Notes: generated from the sequence alone by a model not told the origin. A stretch of 64,000 nucleotides of DNA from Chromobotia macracanthus (GCA_036877525.1 JAZGTH010000063.1:1784501-1848500); one strand, 5' to 3'; positions 1 to 14,026 are shown, counted from the stretch's first letter. Made by a program: numbers and translations.

Positions 1-2991
1 ACATATGGACAAGTAATGCCATATTAATGTGGCAATGTAATGGTTGTTTCTGTCAGAGAAAGTGCAGTATGTAAAGATCTGTGTCTGTTCTCAGGAACCG
101 TGTTCTAAAAAATCACCAATCAAAAGAATGACGTGGCTCCAATATTGAGCTCTTACATTGCCCTGTCGGCTCTTTCAGTAATTGTCTGTCATTAAGCAAA
201 AGCCAAGTAAAAGCATTACCATGGAAACCAGTAAAAAGCATTATTGAAAAACAGAATCTTTGTGGTATGGTTATTGGCCTTGCTTCACAATGTTTTATTC
301 AAAGCTAAAATAAAAAGTCTTTTAAGTTGTGGCTCTCAGCTGGTTTTGCTTCAGGCCTCAGACTTCACACATCAAAAAATGACACAATATAGTACCAAAA
401 AATTGCAAACATGAAAAATTATAAAAATCGTTCATTATATGTAAGTAAACAAGCTTATCCTTAAAATTAAACATTAAACTTTACCAATATCACCATAAAC
501 TTACACCGGAAGTAGTGTGATTTACTAGCCTAACACAAAGAAGAAACACTGGGGCAACTGTTTTTTTTTACTTGTTTTTTCTTTCTTTACATTAACACCA
601 AGTGACGGATGAATTCTCATCAAAGTACTTCAGGGCTGTTGAAAGTCTGAGATTTGGCCAGTTTTGTTGTCAGTATATGTAGTATAACCCAGATGACTGC
701 TGAAGTCTAAACAGAGGTCAAACAGGATCACCGCTCTGTTTATCTCTACCCTAATCTCTTAACTAAACTTAACTGAACTCTTTTAGTCATTTCCTGAACA
801 GACAATCATAGGGACTCTTTTTTAAAACCATTTGTGGAAAAGGCATGAATAAATTATTTTTCTCAGTATTAAAACCCCCTGAACTCTGTATTTTTTATGC
901 AGGATAAGTAATGGATAATGTACAGTCAGCCTGTAATTATCTGAAAATCAGCTGACAGGGTGAACAGTACTTGTGTAACCTTGAAGGCTTTATTTTGTGA
1001 TAATGACTGGCTAACTGTACCATATCCTGCTGATTAAATGGCTGCTCATAGAAATAAATAAATGGTCATGGAATATTTATTTAAAATTGTTCTAATATGT
1101 GAAAAGAAAGAGAGTACAGAGAGATTTAACACTAGCACAATCTATGTGGAAGAACAATTGTGCAGTTTGGAGGTTGTGTACTTGTAAGACAATACCATTA
1201 ACCAATCAGAATGACAAGGTCAATGTAATAACTGGAATGAGCTGCAGGCTGCGAACTGTAATATTGAAAAGAGTTTAAGAAAGGTTTAAAAATGAGATTT
1301 GTTTTCAAGTGAGCATGTTTTTCATCTTCAGGCAATTTCAGCTTTCAGTTTTGCCAAATTAAGCAACAAGTGTGAAGATAATGAGTTCTGTGTATTTAGG
1401 ATACATTAAAGACAGAATGTTTTCTGCTCTGAAAATAGTTTGAGGTGATGGAAATGATGGTCTAGTGAAAATGTCCTTCCAGAATAATGACAGAATTCGT
1501 CTGTGTTGTCTGTGCAGTTTGTCCACTGTTAAACATTGTTAGTAGACAGATTAAATAAACTAGTGAGTGCATGAAAAGTGTTTTTACACTTTATTTTGCC
1601 TGTAGTTGAAGAAACATTTGAAAGAAACAACTTTCAGTGTTTAGTCTTTTTTAAAGTAAGCAAATTAAATGGCCTCAAATAAATAGTAAAAAGTTGCTGG
1701 TTTACTGTTAGGAGGATGTACAACATCAGGGTTTGATTTGTATTATAAACTTCTACCTGTGGACAGACTGGAGTAAGTTACTCTTCAGCAGTTCTATAAA
1801 GAATGTGTGATGTCTCAAGCTTTTCATGTAGAACCGTTTTCTCTCTTTCAGTTCATGTTTACTTCATACAGAACGTGATTAGATAAAGATACAGCTGTAA
1901 GACAGTTAACATCAGCAAACAGTCTTTCATTAACACAGTTCTGCACGCTGGACTCTAAACACAAACAATTAGACAACATCACAAATTGTGGAGCTGTTCT
2001 CTTTTAGACTCTTTCTGGTTTCAGGTATGTGAAGAGAAGCTCATGATATATCACCATGAGTCCCGTTATCAGTGCTGACTATTCAAACTTATGATAAATG
2101 ACCCAATGACACACTAGGTGTGAAAACACATTTCATCTTATTAAAGGTGTGAAGTCTGTGTAATAAACCTGGCATGTCATTTCACATGGTCATATGCTCT
2201 CATGACACGCTCACATCCAGCAGGCACTGCATGAATATTACTGTTTTAATCACCAATGACCCACACTGAAATTTCAGTTGTAAGTAATGAGCAGATCTCT
2301 GTTCTTTTATCATCCTCCTGTTATTTATTCATAACGCTACACTCAGACTTCATCCAGTTCGGGTGTTTTCAGTGAGGTCAATGGCTGACTGATTTTATTC
2401 TTCTCATTGTATTGATAGAGATGTATGTGCGCAGGGACAAAAGAAAAGATAGAGAGACAATGAAGGACTGAAATCAACACATAACACAAACTGGTCCCTG
2501 CACAAAATCCAGCCACCATTTGACCTTAAAATGGCAGCTGTTTGTAATTCCTGTCTTTCACATTTTGTTGTAGCCATGGAGCTCTGTGACACCTGCGGAG
2601 AGCTGCAGTCTATCATCACCACTGTTCAGCACAATGGCAGTTGTTCAGCTGTCTGCGCGATCTGTAGCCACTCTACTTTTTTAGCCAATCACCTTAGCTG
2701 TATATGTCATGTGACTAATCATATTTAATCTGCAGAGAAAGATAACTCTGACTGGCTGATTGTACCAGAAGAACTCTTACACCCTTAAACTCTTGGGCTG
2801 TAACATAAAAGCGTAGACATTTAATAAAGACATCCCAAGAGCAGTTAAACAGCTAATATAATTTAATGAAATATTTGCCATTTATATATTGCTTTCAAAT
2901 GTTTTTTTTTTTTTTTTGCCATAATACATGGCTGTTTCTGAAGGGCTGTCTGTGGACAAAAATGATTTTTGGGTGTAGTTACAACAATCTA

Positions 2992-3004
2992 CCAGCAGGG
3001 GGTA
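2992..3004 (+). promoter_or_regulatory. possible CTCF-like site
   Basis: CCAGCAGGGGGTA resembles the central CTCF consensus (CCASYAGRKGGC). It is a single short motif match in intergenic DNA with no supporting context. Confidence 0.25.
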
Positions 3005-6000
3005 ACTGCATTATGGGAACTTGTGCTTTGGTTGTAGCATAAATACAGTCATTATTAAAAAGTCTATTTAAATAATCTATTTCAGTTCGGACACAATGGT
3101 ATAATATTATATATTTGATATAATTTGTGTGGATAATATATTGAAGTATAATAGTCTATTTTGTGGTGCCTAAAATGATACTTAATGCCAGCATTTTAAT
3201 TTGATTTGTAGATTTGAATATTACTGTTTATAAGGAAAGAATCTTCTGCAGACTGAATAAGCTGTGTTGCTGTTTGCTCTGCTGATCAGTCCATAATTAA
3301 TAATTCAGTACAAATCCATTTTTGTTGGTACAACTAACACAACTGTAAACGACTGTCATGTGCTGTTTGCTTTTATTTAATATCCACAGAGCGAGGATTA
3401 TTTAACATGAATATCTGAGGATAACAATACATCACAACATTCTAAACGTGAAAGTATTCATATATATTCACAAATTCATCTGTGAGTGTTTGTATAAGCC
3501 TAAAGATGTATTCAAAAAAGACAAATCTGTCCTCTCATCCTGTCTGGACTCCTCTCAGATTATAAACTGCCCACAAACCTGTTTACGGCATGAGCCGTGT
3601 GTTTTATCACCTGCTGGCATAGCTCTGTGTTAGCAATAAAACGTTTTGTCCCCAGTTAAAATGTTAAATTGTGATTGGAATGTTTGTGGACAGCTTATGT
3701 GTTCATTTGAAATTCAGGTAGTGTCAGGATGTTTCACTAACCCAACAAAAGTTAAATCCCGATCGCTTTTTGAAGGTTAAGGGAAATAAACAGGCTTTTG
3801 AAAAATTAGCCAGATCCTCCGGAGTCCTGCAGGTACTGCAAATTTCACTGAGCACAAGGAGAGAATTTCAAGGGGGAGAACTGGAGATCCAGATCAAAAT
3901 TCAGAGGATTTCCATCTTTTATCCCCGTAATGGCCTCCAAAAGCTAAATGCAAATTTCATACAGAAATATATTGGGATTTTCTGCATCTGTGGTTTAAAA
4001 ATATGAAACATGTCCCCTAATGCAGTTCCCCAGTGAATCAGCCACATTCACCACTGAAAACAGGCCCTTACTACAGAGTAATGCAGTTAACTGGCACATG
4101 GCTTTGAGATTGAAAAATTGACTTGATTTTCACCAGCCTACCTAATAGATGTTCTTTTAAGCCAAATGCATCCATTTGAACTCTCAACAGTGGTTATACA
4201 AGCAGCAGTCCATGTGTCTGCCAAAAAACACATTAGTAAATAGGGGCACAGCACTCGTGCAATTTGTTCTTTATTTTTAATTGTGCCAAATTCACCCCTA
4301 AAAATTTTGATAACCTACAAATTTGTGTCAAGAAGTCATAAATATTTCTGACCACAATGTCCTCAAATGACCATTTACTCATATTTGATCATGTATATTG
4401 CGCTTGGTATCATTGGATCTGACATTTTTCATGTCCTGATTCCTGATTCTCCACTTAGTTCCTCTATGATGTCTTTGATTAGCACATGTTGCTCTGGAGA
4501 GAGTGTGTGACATGGACGTTCTCTCAGTCTCTGTCTGAGTCTGTTGCTGGGTCTTTCTGTATCCAGAGACTGAATTTGCTGATCTGAATCTTCTTGCACA
4601 CCAGACAGACACTAAACACTGGTTTGTAAACAGAAACAGTGGACGTGATTGTGTTGTGCTAGCACATCAGTATAATTATTCTGTAACGGTTCTTATTTGG
4701 AGAACATACTGTTGTTCCCTCAATATTGTTTATGGCTTCTCAATTTACTCTCTTTGTTTGTGTTTTCTTCCCTCTTTTCTCTGCATAATGAATATGTGTG
4801 GATGAAGATCCTGGTACCATAGTCATCATGTTTAATTAAAGAACATTAGACAAAGATCATTTTTGGGTTGCACTGTCACTTTAGCACAGTTTTTCCTGTG
4901 TTCATTGATTGGCTGCTAAAATGATATTTTTGACCACCAAAGCAAATTGTATTCTATTAATCCTGCGTTCAGCCTTTATTTGAAATGTGCAGTGTAACTG
5001 AAGGGTGATGTGATTTCAAACTTACAAATGAGTAATTTTAAAAGCCAGTGGTTCTAGAAGAGCATTAAATCCAGTGCTGACCAGCAGCAGAGACAGAGCC
5101 ACTGGAGTGATCACACAGTCACAGACTGACCCCAATCTCAGCTCTAAAAGACCAAACTGCAGAGAGAGCCTGGAGGGTTTTAATTGGTCCATTCCCAGAG
5201 CCAGGAAATAGTGAAAGATAATGAACAGAGTTGCTGTACATCCAAACCTTTTCATAATGGAGAAAAACAGGGCCATTGGATTATTACTGAGTTTGCTGGG
5301 AAGACACCGGAATTCTAAAACCGTTTCCAGTGAAAAGGCTTTAGAAGTATCTGAGACCAGTGCATCCAGAAATAATCAAACGCTTAAACTCAGAGTGAGA
5401 GATGCTGGTTTTTAGTGTGTCACTTAGCATCCAAAAGGAGCATTCAGTTCAGTGAAAGGATGTTCAGCCTCCGCAATCATTCAGAAGTGAGTAATCAATA
5501 TCTTTTCATCATCAGTGAGTCATGACAACTGCAGCACTAAAACGTGCATATGAAGAAATCAGATACAGAACATAATGAATATAGAGAAATTATATTTTAA
5601 AAATGTGTAAAAAATATTGGAGGAAATTCATCACATATATGCAGTACTGTGCAAACATCTGATTAGATGATATTAGATATTATATCTCTATGTTTTAGTG
5701 TGTCTGTAGGACATTTTAATATTTTTGCTATTAACTGTGATGATAAAATTAGATTTTGTGTAAACATGGAATTTTACAGATGTTCTGTGTTTGGTGAAGC
5801 ATTAATGAGCATTAATGAGATTTTTAAATTGCATGACTTCTTTGGTCCTTGTGGGCCATATTCACATGCTTGTACCTGTAAGTCTCCACATAAATTTGAC
5901 ATAAAATGTGATTTGATCATCAACTAGGCCACAATAACAGTCTGTTTAAATAACACAATAATAGCTTTCCGTGTTGAACACAGTGTAAACATTCACAGAG

Positions 6001-6449
6001 CGCTGCATTGCTCTTGTGGGAGCAATAACCTCCAGCAAATGTTTCCTGCAATGGTGGATGTGAATTTGATGTGAAATCTTCTAATCGTAGTTTTTTTGAG
6101 GTTTTTGAGGTCTTTCGAGGCATGATTCTCAGCAGGCAATACTTCTCAACAAACTCTGAATTTGTAAGTGTTTAGTAGGGCCGGACAGCTCTGACTGACA
6201 CTTCAGATTTCATCCTAACAGGTCTGTACAGTTTCTCATACTTCTACTTTATTGTGTAGTGTGAGTAGTGTATTTACACTGAGAAACACAACATGTGCTT
6301 TTCTACGAGTACCTGGATGATATGCTTGTTTAACTGAGCAAATAAAGTGTGAAATGTTCACTTGAGCAATCTCAGGTTTCCCAGTACATGTTCATGAATC
6401 AACATAAGTGGTCCAGGAACTCTACTATCAACAAATCAGACTGTAGAAT

Positions 6450-6590
6450 TAGGTTTAGGGTCGGTGTTAGGTTTAGACTTAATGCTCGTGTTTTATTTTT
6501 GAACCTTTATGAACCTAATATTTCCATCTGATTTTAGGGTAAGTTATGTGCTGGATTATGTAGGGTTTAGGTTAGGATTGGCAAAACTGG
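6450..6590 (+). repeat. degenerate TTAGGG-like words
   Basis: AGGTTTAGGGTCGGTGTTAG, TTTTAGGGTAAG and GTAGGGTTTAGGTTAGG occur within 140 bp. They resemble interstitial telomere-like or GGTTTAGG-type repeats scattered in fish genomes, but they are not tandem. Confidence 0.35.
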
Positions 6591-9500
6591 CTAAATCACT
6601 TGGACCAGGGGTTAATGAAGTTAGATGGTAAATAGTGTACAGTGTAAGCTCAATGTATACATGATTTAAGACACAGCTATCATTTGGATGAGATTAGATC
6701 CGATTTTGAAGAAGTTATGAAATTATGAGTGCAGGGATTCTCCATTTATTCCACCTGCACTGCGTCTGTTGACAGTGTGAAAACATGAAAACACATTGCT
6801 TGTGTGCGTATCGTCACGACCCATCAAACGTTATCTAATTTATGCAGAAATCCAGGTGAATCTAAAGGGCTCGCATAATTTTCCTGCAGCTGTATGTATA
6901 ATAGTTCCCTGTGGGTGTTATTTCTCTGTTTGGTTCTTGGCTGGTGCTGATCTTTACACTGCAGGCTTTTAAATGAGGTGTCCAAGTTGTTTCTTGGACT
7001 TCAAATGTCACAGGAAAACGGAAAAGACACATGCGGCTCTTGGCTTGAGGGCATGAGTTGCGTCTGACAGTTGAGACTCAGTGCGGCTGATTCTTTGGTT
7101 AATGGTGTTTTCTTTAGGTCCAACTGAGATGAGTGACAAACATGTTGTGTAATGCAGGAAGTCAGTGAGTTTATTTGGTATTCTGTGTTAACACTGTGTT
7201 CCTTGATGAAGCATGGCTCCATTAAACAGAGTTATTAACCTGTTTGAACACTTCATTCTGTGGCAATCCCCCTACAAAGTGAACAACACTGAATTTGATT
7301 TTTATATATAAGTACATTTATGGAAGCAGTGCAGGACACATCAAGAACAAATGGACAAAACAGGGATTTTTTATGTATTCATGTAAAGACAACAATAAAA
7401 TAGTAAATTGTACCTTTTAAATTGCATGTGGCATTTGGCAATTGCTTTTCTTGAGCCATTTGCTGTCATTTCTGTTATTTGATTTTTGCTTTTTCCGTTT
7501 GCTGCTTGCTTTGCTTTTTCCAAAAGATCAAAATCAAATAATAAATATCATTGGATTGTTGATCATGCCAACAAAGCTCTCGGTTTATTCAAAAAAAGCT
7601 ATTGCCAAATATCCTAAAAATTCAATTTAAAAAATGTATTTAAAAACGGATTTATTAATGTACTGTTTTATTGTTTCCTTTAATTAAAATTGAAACACAA
7701 ATTAACATGTTGTAATGCGGCATTAAATAAATACATGAATTGCATTGTTAAATTTAATTACAAACGTATTTATGTGTCTATTTATTTATTTATAAATGTA
7801 TTCCAGTTTTTGTTTTGAATTGAACAGATTTATCATGTTTTCCTTCATGTTTTAATGGCAGCCCATAGCTTCTATACTTTCCTTGTTAAAAACAAACAAT
7901 CTGTGTGCTGATCTGAGAAACAGACGTTGTTCCATCGTAAAACAATGTACAGCGGGTATTCTTAAGAGCGTGATTTGAAAGATTTTGGGAAACCCAGCTC
8001 ATATCTGTCTGAGCACCTTCTTCTTGTTCTGTGGATTGGAGAATATTGGTCTTTATGAGAGCAGATTGCTGCATAAATTGTTTTATGGTCACGGTCCAGA
8101 AGGATGCTGGAGGAGCACACGCTCATCAAAATATCGGCCCAGCCTTTAATGATGTCAGGAGAGCAGAAGACTCCAAACCACACGAGCTTCTGCACCCAGC
8201 AGGTCTGTGGCTGCAAGGAAACAGGCCTTTCACTCAATTGATTTCCGCTTTTCTTCTGATTTAATTAAATAAGATCCCAGTCTGGGAGGTTTTCTGACTG
8301 CTTTCATTTTCTTCCTCTGGCGCTTTGAAGTGCAAATCGCATCTCAGAGATGTATAAGAGAATCTCTCTCAGATCAGCCTCAGGAGATCTTTAAAAGCAC
8401 AAAGGGCACTCACAGGGCCGGTGTCGTCTGGTGACGCTCTGTTATATTAAACTCTAGAGTACGTAAAGCCAAATGTTACTCATTTCAGTTATTTGACAGA
8501 GTTGTTGGAGTTTATTTCACAATAAACATGACATTTAATATGACGTTTTATTCTTTACTCTTTATTTATTTTAATATGTTTCATTGCACAACAGTTAGTT
8601 CTGGGCTCTTTAGTCTGATTGGATCACTTCATCTGTTGACAGTTTTCCTGTTTGGGTGTTGCTTGGCAACAGAAATGTTGATTCTGAACTGGTTTTATTA
8701 GCGAAGCAAAAGTAACTAGCCATATTGTGTCTAAACTGAACAATACGTGATATCATCTTTGATTTTATGAAACAATCTTGTATAAAACAATATCACATCA
8801 TGATGTTGTAGCTGACTGGCTGTGATTACCCAGTAATCCACTGTAAAAGTGTCTGTTTAATCATGATCTCAGGCAGGGAGTTGAGCTTTATCTGGTTCAT
8901 TTTGGCAGCTGGTATCTGGAGCTGTGAGCCCATGAATCAAAGATGGCAGCACTCAGATCACATGACCCAACAATGGCCATGAGATGAAGGAGAGTGTAAA
9001 GAAAGATCTCATTTCAGGAAATGTACACTTCCCTGATTGAAAACATTACATTTGTTACATTTCTGGCTGGTCTAGAACAAATTTCATCATAGTCTTCAGG
9101 GAACAGTTTATTCCAGTGTTTTAATATTACAGAAGACTCTGAGAAGTTGTAGTTTACAGCTGCTGTGTCCCTGTGGATCCCCTCTAAAAGAACATGCATT
9201 AGATAAAAACACATTTGTGTTGCGTAATGAATGCACAGAGCAGATGATACACGACAATCATCTTAAGATGCACTTGAAGATGATCTCACGTCCCATCTCG
9301 GGCGCTTTGGGCAAACAGAAAGGCATTAATAATTCATGCTTGCTTAACCTTTTCTGAAGAAAGACCCACTGATGCTGTGACTGGAAGATTTTCAGTATTT
9401 GATTGACAGAAAGACATGAAGACATCTATACAATGTCACGAATCATGGAGAGATGATTTTATTCACTTTAACACGTTTACAGTTTCCCATAAACACACAC

Positions 9501-10589
9501 CTGCTGCTTTCCATCACTGGTTGATTTATTGTAACTTCACAGCAAGGGTTTCTGGTATGTGGCTTGCTAAAGTTCACCAGTCTTGTCTTTAATAGGTCAC
9601 ACTTTACGACATGACATGATATTGAATTTTAAATGAGTCCATTAGAGCAGCTCTTATTGCCCCTCTCATACTAACTGCCTCTTTGACATCTGTTTGTTCC
9701 ACCATCGGGCGTCTTCATTAGCACTCCATTTCCTGTTCCTCAGGAGGGTCTGGACTTTTTGGTGAACTATATTGCTTTGTGACACTGTGAAAGTCTGTGA
9801 AAGTCAGTTTGTGGGCGGCCATCTTAGTAACACTGGGCAGCTGTTTCTTGTGCATTAAAATCTATATAATAATCTTGCATATGGAAAATTATATTAAACC
9901 TTTAGCTAGCGATTAAACGTTTTTGGTCGGGTGGTCGCACGTAAAACAATATTTAAACCCTTGGAAGGTCATTCTTCAGGTGTTAATAATTCAGGGTGTC
10001 CACAATCACAGAGTTTACTGCATTATTAAAGTGTAGAGAGTCAGAACGGTAGAACCTGCCTGGTCATTTCTGCTCTCCTGCCTACTAAAGCTGCTCCTGC
10101 TGCTCAGACCCTATTAAATTGCCTTAGATCATCATGGTGCTGTGTTTCATTCTATGACTTAAGTAAGTCATTATTAAGTCATTAAGACATTATTTGATAG
10201 CCTTTGTCTTTAATTTGATTCACTTCAGCTTGCTAAACCCAATAAGTGATCTGGGTGTTAAGGGAATGGGGGTATCTATCGTTCGTCCTGTCTTTTTAGG
10301 TCAGGGAAGGATTTCATTACACAGGCACACTGAACAGGGGATAATTTACAAGTCAAAGCAAATGAAAGAGAGAAAGACTTGAGACTGGTCAACCACAGGC
10401 AGGAATTCATGAAAGGAAGAGAAGACCCAAAAATTAAAACCTGTCAAAACCTGTGTGGTGTGATGCATTTTCATGTGTCATATTTAAATATACATGATCG
10501 TAAATGAGATTGCGAGATTTGAGTGATGGATTGACATCAAATGATGATTTAAATGTTGGTCTGTTATCCAAAGCTCTCCTATGACTTAC

Positions 10590-10850
10590 ATTCTTAAAAA
10601 AAGGTGCTACGTCGTGGCATAGAAGAACTATTTCTAGCTGTATGGTTCCATAAAGAACCTTTGACATCTAAAGAATCTTTCTGTTTTACAAAACGTTCTT
10701 TGTCCTGTAAAAAGGTTCTTTAGACTATAAAACAGCAAGAAAGAAATGGTTCTTTTAAGATTCTTTGACTGACTTGTTCTTTGGGAAATCAAAAATAGTT
10801 TCTCTGTGGCATCGCTGTGAAGAACGTTTTGTAGAACCTTTATTTTGTAG
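10590..10850. mobile_element. palindromic MITE-like element
   Basis: About 260 bp with inverted ends. GGCATAGAAGAACTATTTCT near 10617 is mirrored by AAATAGTTTCTCTGTGGCA near 10793, and the outer ends show AAAAAAAGGTGCT against AACCTTTATTTTGTAG. The interior is filled with GGTTCTTT / AAAGAACC words. I recognise this as the style of a very common non-autonomous cyprinid element. It has no coding capacity. Confidence 0.65.
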
Positions 10851-11240
10851 CACTCAAAACAGAGGCTGAGACAGAAGCAAGATTCATTTGTAGAGTTTTA
10901 ATGGGGTTTAACTGAGAAACAATCATACTAACAGACAGGGGTCAAATCCAGACAAGAGAGGTACAAAACAGCAGAGCAATGAGGAACCAGAGAATCAGGC
11001 AACATGTAACTGATAAATGGTTCAGAACTGTGGCAAATGAGTAAGTACAGATTATTTATACAGGAGGTAATGTTAGTTAACAGGATGCAAGTGTGAACGG
11101 GTGACATCAGATTTCGAGAGAGAGCGCCCTCACATGGTTGGGGTGGAACACAGCAGCTTCCCAAGGAGGTTTTACAGTTTGGACCAGTTATAGTATATGG
11201 TCATTTTGTCTGTTGTTGAGCCTGACAACTGACAGCTTGG
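10851..11240. repeat. probable interspersed-repeat remnant
   Basis: Compositionally distinct, A-rich and low in T, with order and texture resembling a dispersed cyprinid element (GGAACCAGAGAATCAGGCAA, then GGGTGACATCAG). AGCGCCCTCACATGG (11123-11137) within it weakly resembles a reverse CTCF site. The classification is uncertain. Confidence 0.35.
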
Positions 11241-11274
11241 TCCTAACATTGATGTTCCAGAGAATAAAGAAAAT

Positions 11275-11330
11275 CATGGGGTTAGGAATGACATGAGTGT
11301 GTGTAAATAACAAAATGTTCATTTTTAAAC
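11275..11330 (-). repeat. dispersed repeat copy (ACTCACCC family), reverse strand
   Basis: GGTTAGGAATGACATGAGTG followed by TGTGTAAATAAC is the reverse complement of the family core (actcaccc..catgtcattcc..aacc). It is short and diverged. Confidence 0.5.
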
Positions 11331-12423
11331 ACAAAGAACTTCCCCTTCTGTGTTCCTCCACAGTGGAATCTATTCCGCTGTTCAGATCGGAGAGAAATGA
11401 ATTTTAGATAAATGTACTTTTGATCACACCATGTACTGTGGGCTGTTTATATCTGTGCATCAGATATAGAGTTCTGCCGTTAAAGAGTTCTCAGGTCTTC
11501 ACCTGTGTGGTGTATTGATTTAGGATGTTGTTGTCTTGGAAACGTGAATTTTTAAAAGATTAGTACAAACCAGATTTTAAGCTCTGCCTCAATGACTCAA
11601 CGCAGAAGTTTATACTAATCCTGAGGAATAACCAAGGCTATTGACTAAGTCTTTCATTTCTGGAGGTTTTTGGTGGGCTTTCAGTCTCATGGGAATTTCA
11701 GTGTGCTTCAGCAGTCACTTCTCATTGACTGTGTCTCTTTCTCAGGCAGTGTTTGACTGATAGGCATTCACCTCTAACAGTTCTCTGAAAGACTGTTTTT
11801 GTTACATGGGCAGATGCCATTAACTTTCATCCACTTAGTATTTTTCACGCTTTCTTTTCATGACAGGAGTGAAATTCACAGCGATTAGCTCTTTCACGTC
11901 CTCGTCTTTGCAGAGACTTTATGAAGAAACATTCTGTAGCTCTTGTATCACACTGAAGCAGCACTGAACTTCACAGCTTCTTATAAATGAACAGAAATAT
12001 AGAACCTTTTTACATTTTTTAAGTACATTTGAATAAACCTTCTTAAACAGGCATATTTAGTTTTCTTTCGTCTGTCTATAATAAAATACCACCAGATTTG
12101 CATGTTAATACTTATATTATACAGTACGATGTAAAACAGGGACATCTCAATTTCACAAGAGTAAATTCTGTTTTTGACTTATTTTCCATGGCAACTCTGT
12201 ATGCATTAGGATGAGAATCTGCACAGTAACATCTCTCCGGTTTCCTCTAGTAATCAAACATGATTGACTTTAGTCTTAAGTCATGAATATCTGGCAATAT
12301 TAAATGTTAAGCATAAGAAACAGTAAATAAATCAGAATAAATAACCTGTTTCTGCTCCTCTTAAGCACATTACTCTTTTCTGACATGACCACAAAAGAGC
12401 AGCCCTGAATCTCATTCAGTTCT

Positions 12424-12467
12424 CATCACGCCAGACTTCCTGTGACATCACGCCAAACTTCCTGTGA
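12424..12467. repeat. 22-bp tandem duplication with ETS/CRE-like words
   Basis: Two copies of a 22-bp unit, CATCACGCCAGACTTCCTGT followed by GA, differing at one base (G/A), plus a further CATCAC. Each copy contains ACTTCCTG (ETS core GGAA on the other strand) and TGACATCA (CRE/AP-1-like) at the join. A regulatory role is inference. Confidence 0.6.
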
Positions 12468-12847
12468 CATCACAGGGCATTCTGTTTAAATAACAGTTTG
12501 ATATGACAATCTTGGAGTCAGTTCTCACTGAAAACTGCTTCTTAGCTCACTTAGTTGCTGCTTCTGTTTCTTTATGATTCTCTGAGAAATGTAACAGGAA
12601 GCTGCTGATGTATCTTGCTGGTTCTGTGAAGATAATGTGGGTGTTTCCACAGTAACAGAGGTGATAGAGGAACAGCAGCTGTGGGTGTCTGGTGGGCGGG
12701 TCATTAGGATTAAAATCCTGCTTATACTTCATAATATGTAAATGGATGCTGAAAATACACTGCATGAACTTGATAGGTGCATGCCTGTAATACAACCCTA
12801 TATTTTAGTTTTCATATAATGAAATTTGTATTTGTACTATCTGTAAT

Positions 12848-13490
12848 TTATATAGAATAATGTGTATGTATAATGTGTACATTATTAGGAATTAAAGCTA
12901 TTAAGTACTGATGGTGGTTGGCAATCCTTTTAAAGACGTTTTTATACAAATGTAAAACTTTACTGAGCTCTGTTAACCCAGTTGTTAGGTGTTTACTCAA
13001 CAAAAGTGTCATTTTTACTGTCAACAAACGTAAGACCTTTTCTGTCGCCTTAAATTTTGGATGAGGCTCTTTAGACTTTATGTAAATAATTTTGAAGGAC
13101 ATGTGGGGCCCTTGGCACGAAGTAAGCATTTAAAGAAAAATGAAATGTGAAGGGTCAGATCAGGTAGAAATTTCTCCTTAAGGTAAAGACACAGCTTTAT
13201 AAACACTGCCTCATAGTCAGTGTCCTCAAAAGACACTAAGCAATCATGATGCTGGTTAGCCCTGATGGCTGCCTCACAAATCTCTTTAAAGGTGTTGGGG
13301 GGGATTTGAGAGAAATGAGTAACGTCTGTTTCGTGTCTGTACTGTAATCCCACAGCACACAGGCAGAGCAAACACAACATCTGTTCCTGCCATGCTAAGA
13401 TCCTGCAAACAGTGATCATCCATGACACCATTAGCATCACTAACACACAATTTTCTGTAACACACACAAGGCTCATATAGGATCAAAGTT
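12848..13490 (-). pseudogene. unidentified minus-strand open stretch, possible gene or element fossil
   Basis: A minus-strand frame (13078-13476) runs 132 codons and contains a protein-like middle (PPNTFKEICEAAIRANQ, then VSFEDTDYEAVFIKL). Neighbouring frames on the same strand carry further open text (12848-13129, 13286-13486), which would fit an old coding sequence broken by frameshifts. I do not recognise the family, and clear splice sites were not found. It could also be chance. Confidence 0.25.
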
Positions 13491-13578
13491 GTTACGTTTA
13501 TTTATTCCTTACTTTTAGCTGTGTCAGCTACATCTTAGGACATTTCACGCATTGATTATTACATCTGACAAATGAAAA

Positions 13579-13600
13579 TAATATATATATATATATATAA
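13579..13600. repeat. (TA)n microsatellite
   Basis: An uninterrupted run of about ten AT dinucleotides in intergenic DNA. Confidence 0.9.
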
Positions 13601-14026
13601 AATAGAAATGTCATTAAAAAGTTCTTACATTTAGTTATTATTCTTCGCTCTAGTAAACATTGTAAAAACATCTGATAAATTGTAATTGAGTTTCAAAACT
13701 AGGTTGCATACAGTGCTTGAGTTGTTAATATAAAGTATATTTTGTGTGATTTATGATGTGTTAAATCAGATTAAAATCTAACAGCTCCATGCAGAAATTG
13801 GCACATCCATCATATCTGACATTTTGTGATGCTTTACGAAAACTGCAAAGTACACTATAGTAATCAAAAGAGACTGAATCAGCATTCAGAATACACAAAC
13901 AACACACTCGTGTGGAATACTGCACTAGTGCTCTCAAATAACAGTGGTCATGTTTCACACAGGGTGTTTGACACACACCCATCAGGCATTAGAATATAGC
14001 CACCATCTGGCTTTGTGTTCTAATAT

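Larger units (their letters stand above)
1..10589. other. intergenic DNA upstream of galnt18, no gene seen
   Basis: AT-rich sequence with only short, uncharacteristic open frames on both strands and no protein family signature. It includes a T15 run near 2900, a stretch with TTAGGG-like words (about 6450-6590), and a possible CTCF-like site at 2992-3004. 7960-8450 and 9230-9340 are less AT-rich and not obviously repetitive. Distal regulatory DNA of galnt18 could lie here; nothing in the sequence proves it. Confidence 0.7.

Noticed and set aside
7886..8264. Overlapping frames on both strands (up to 91 codons) at 7886-8264
   Set aside because: No recognisable family and no splice sites. The even composition may reflect non-coding constraint, but nothing supports a gene.
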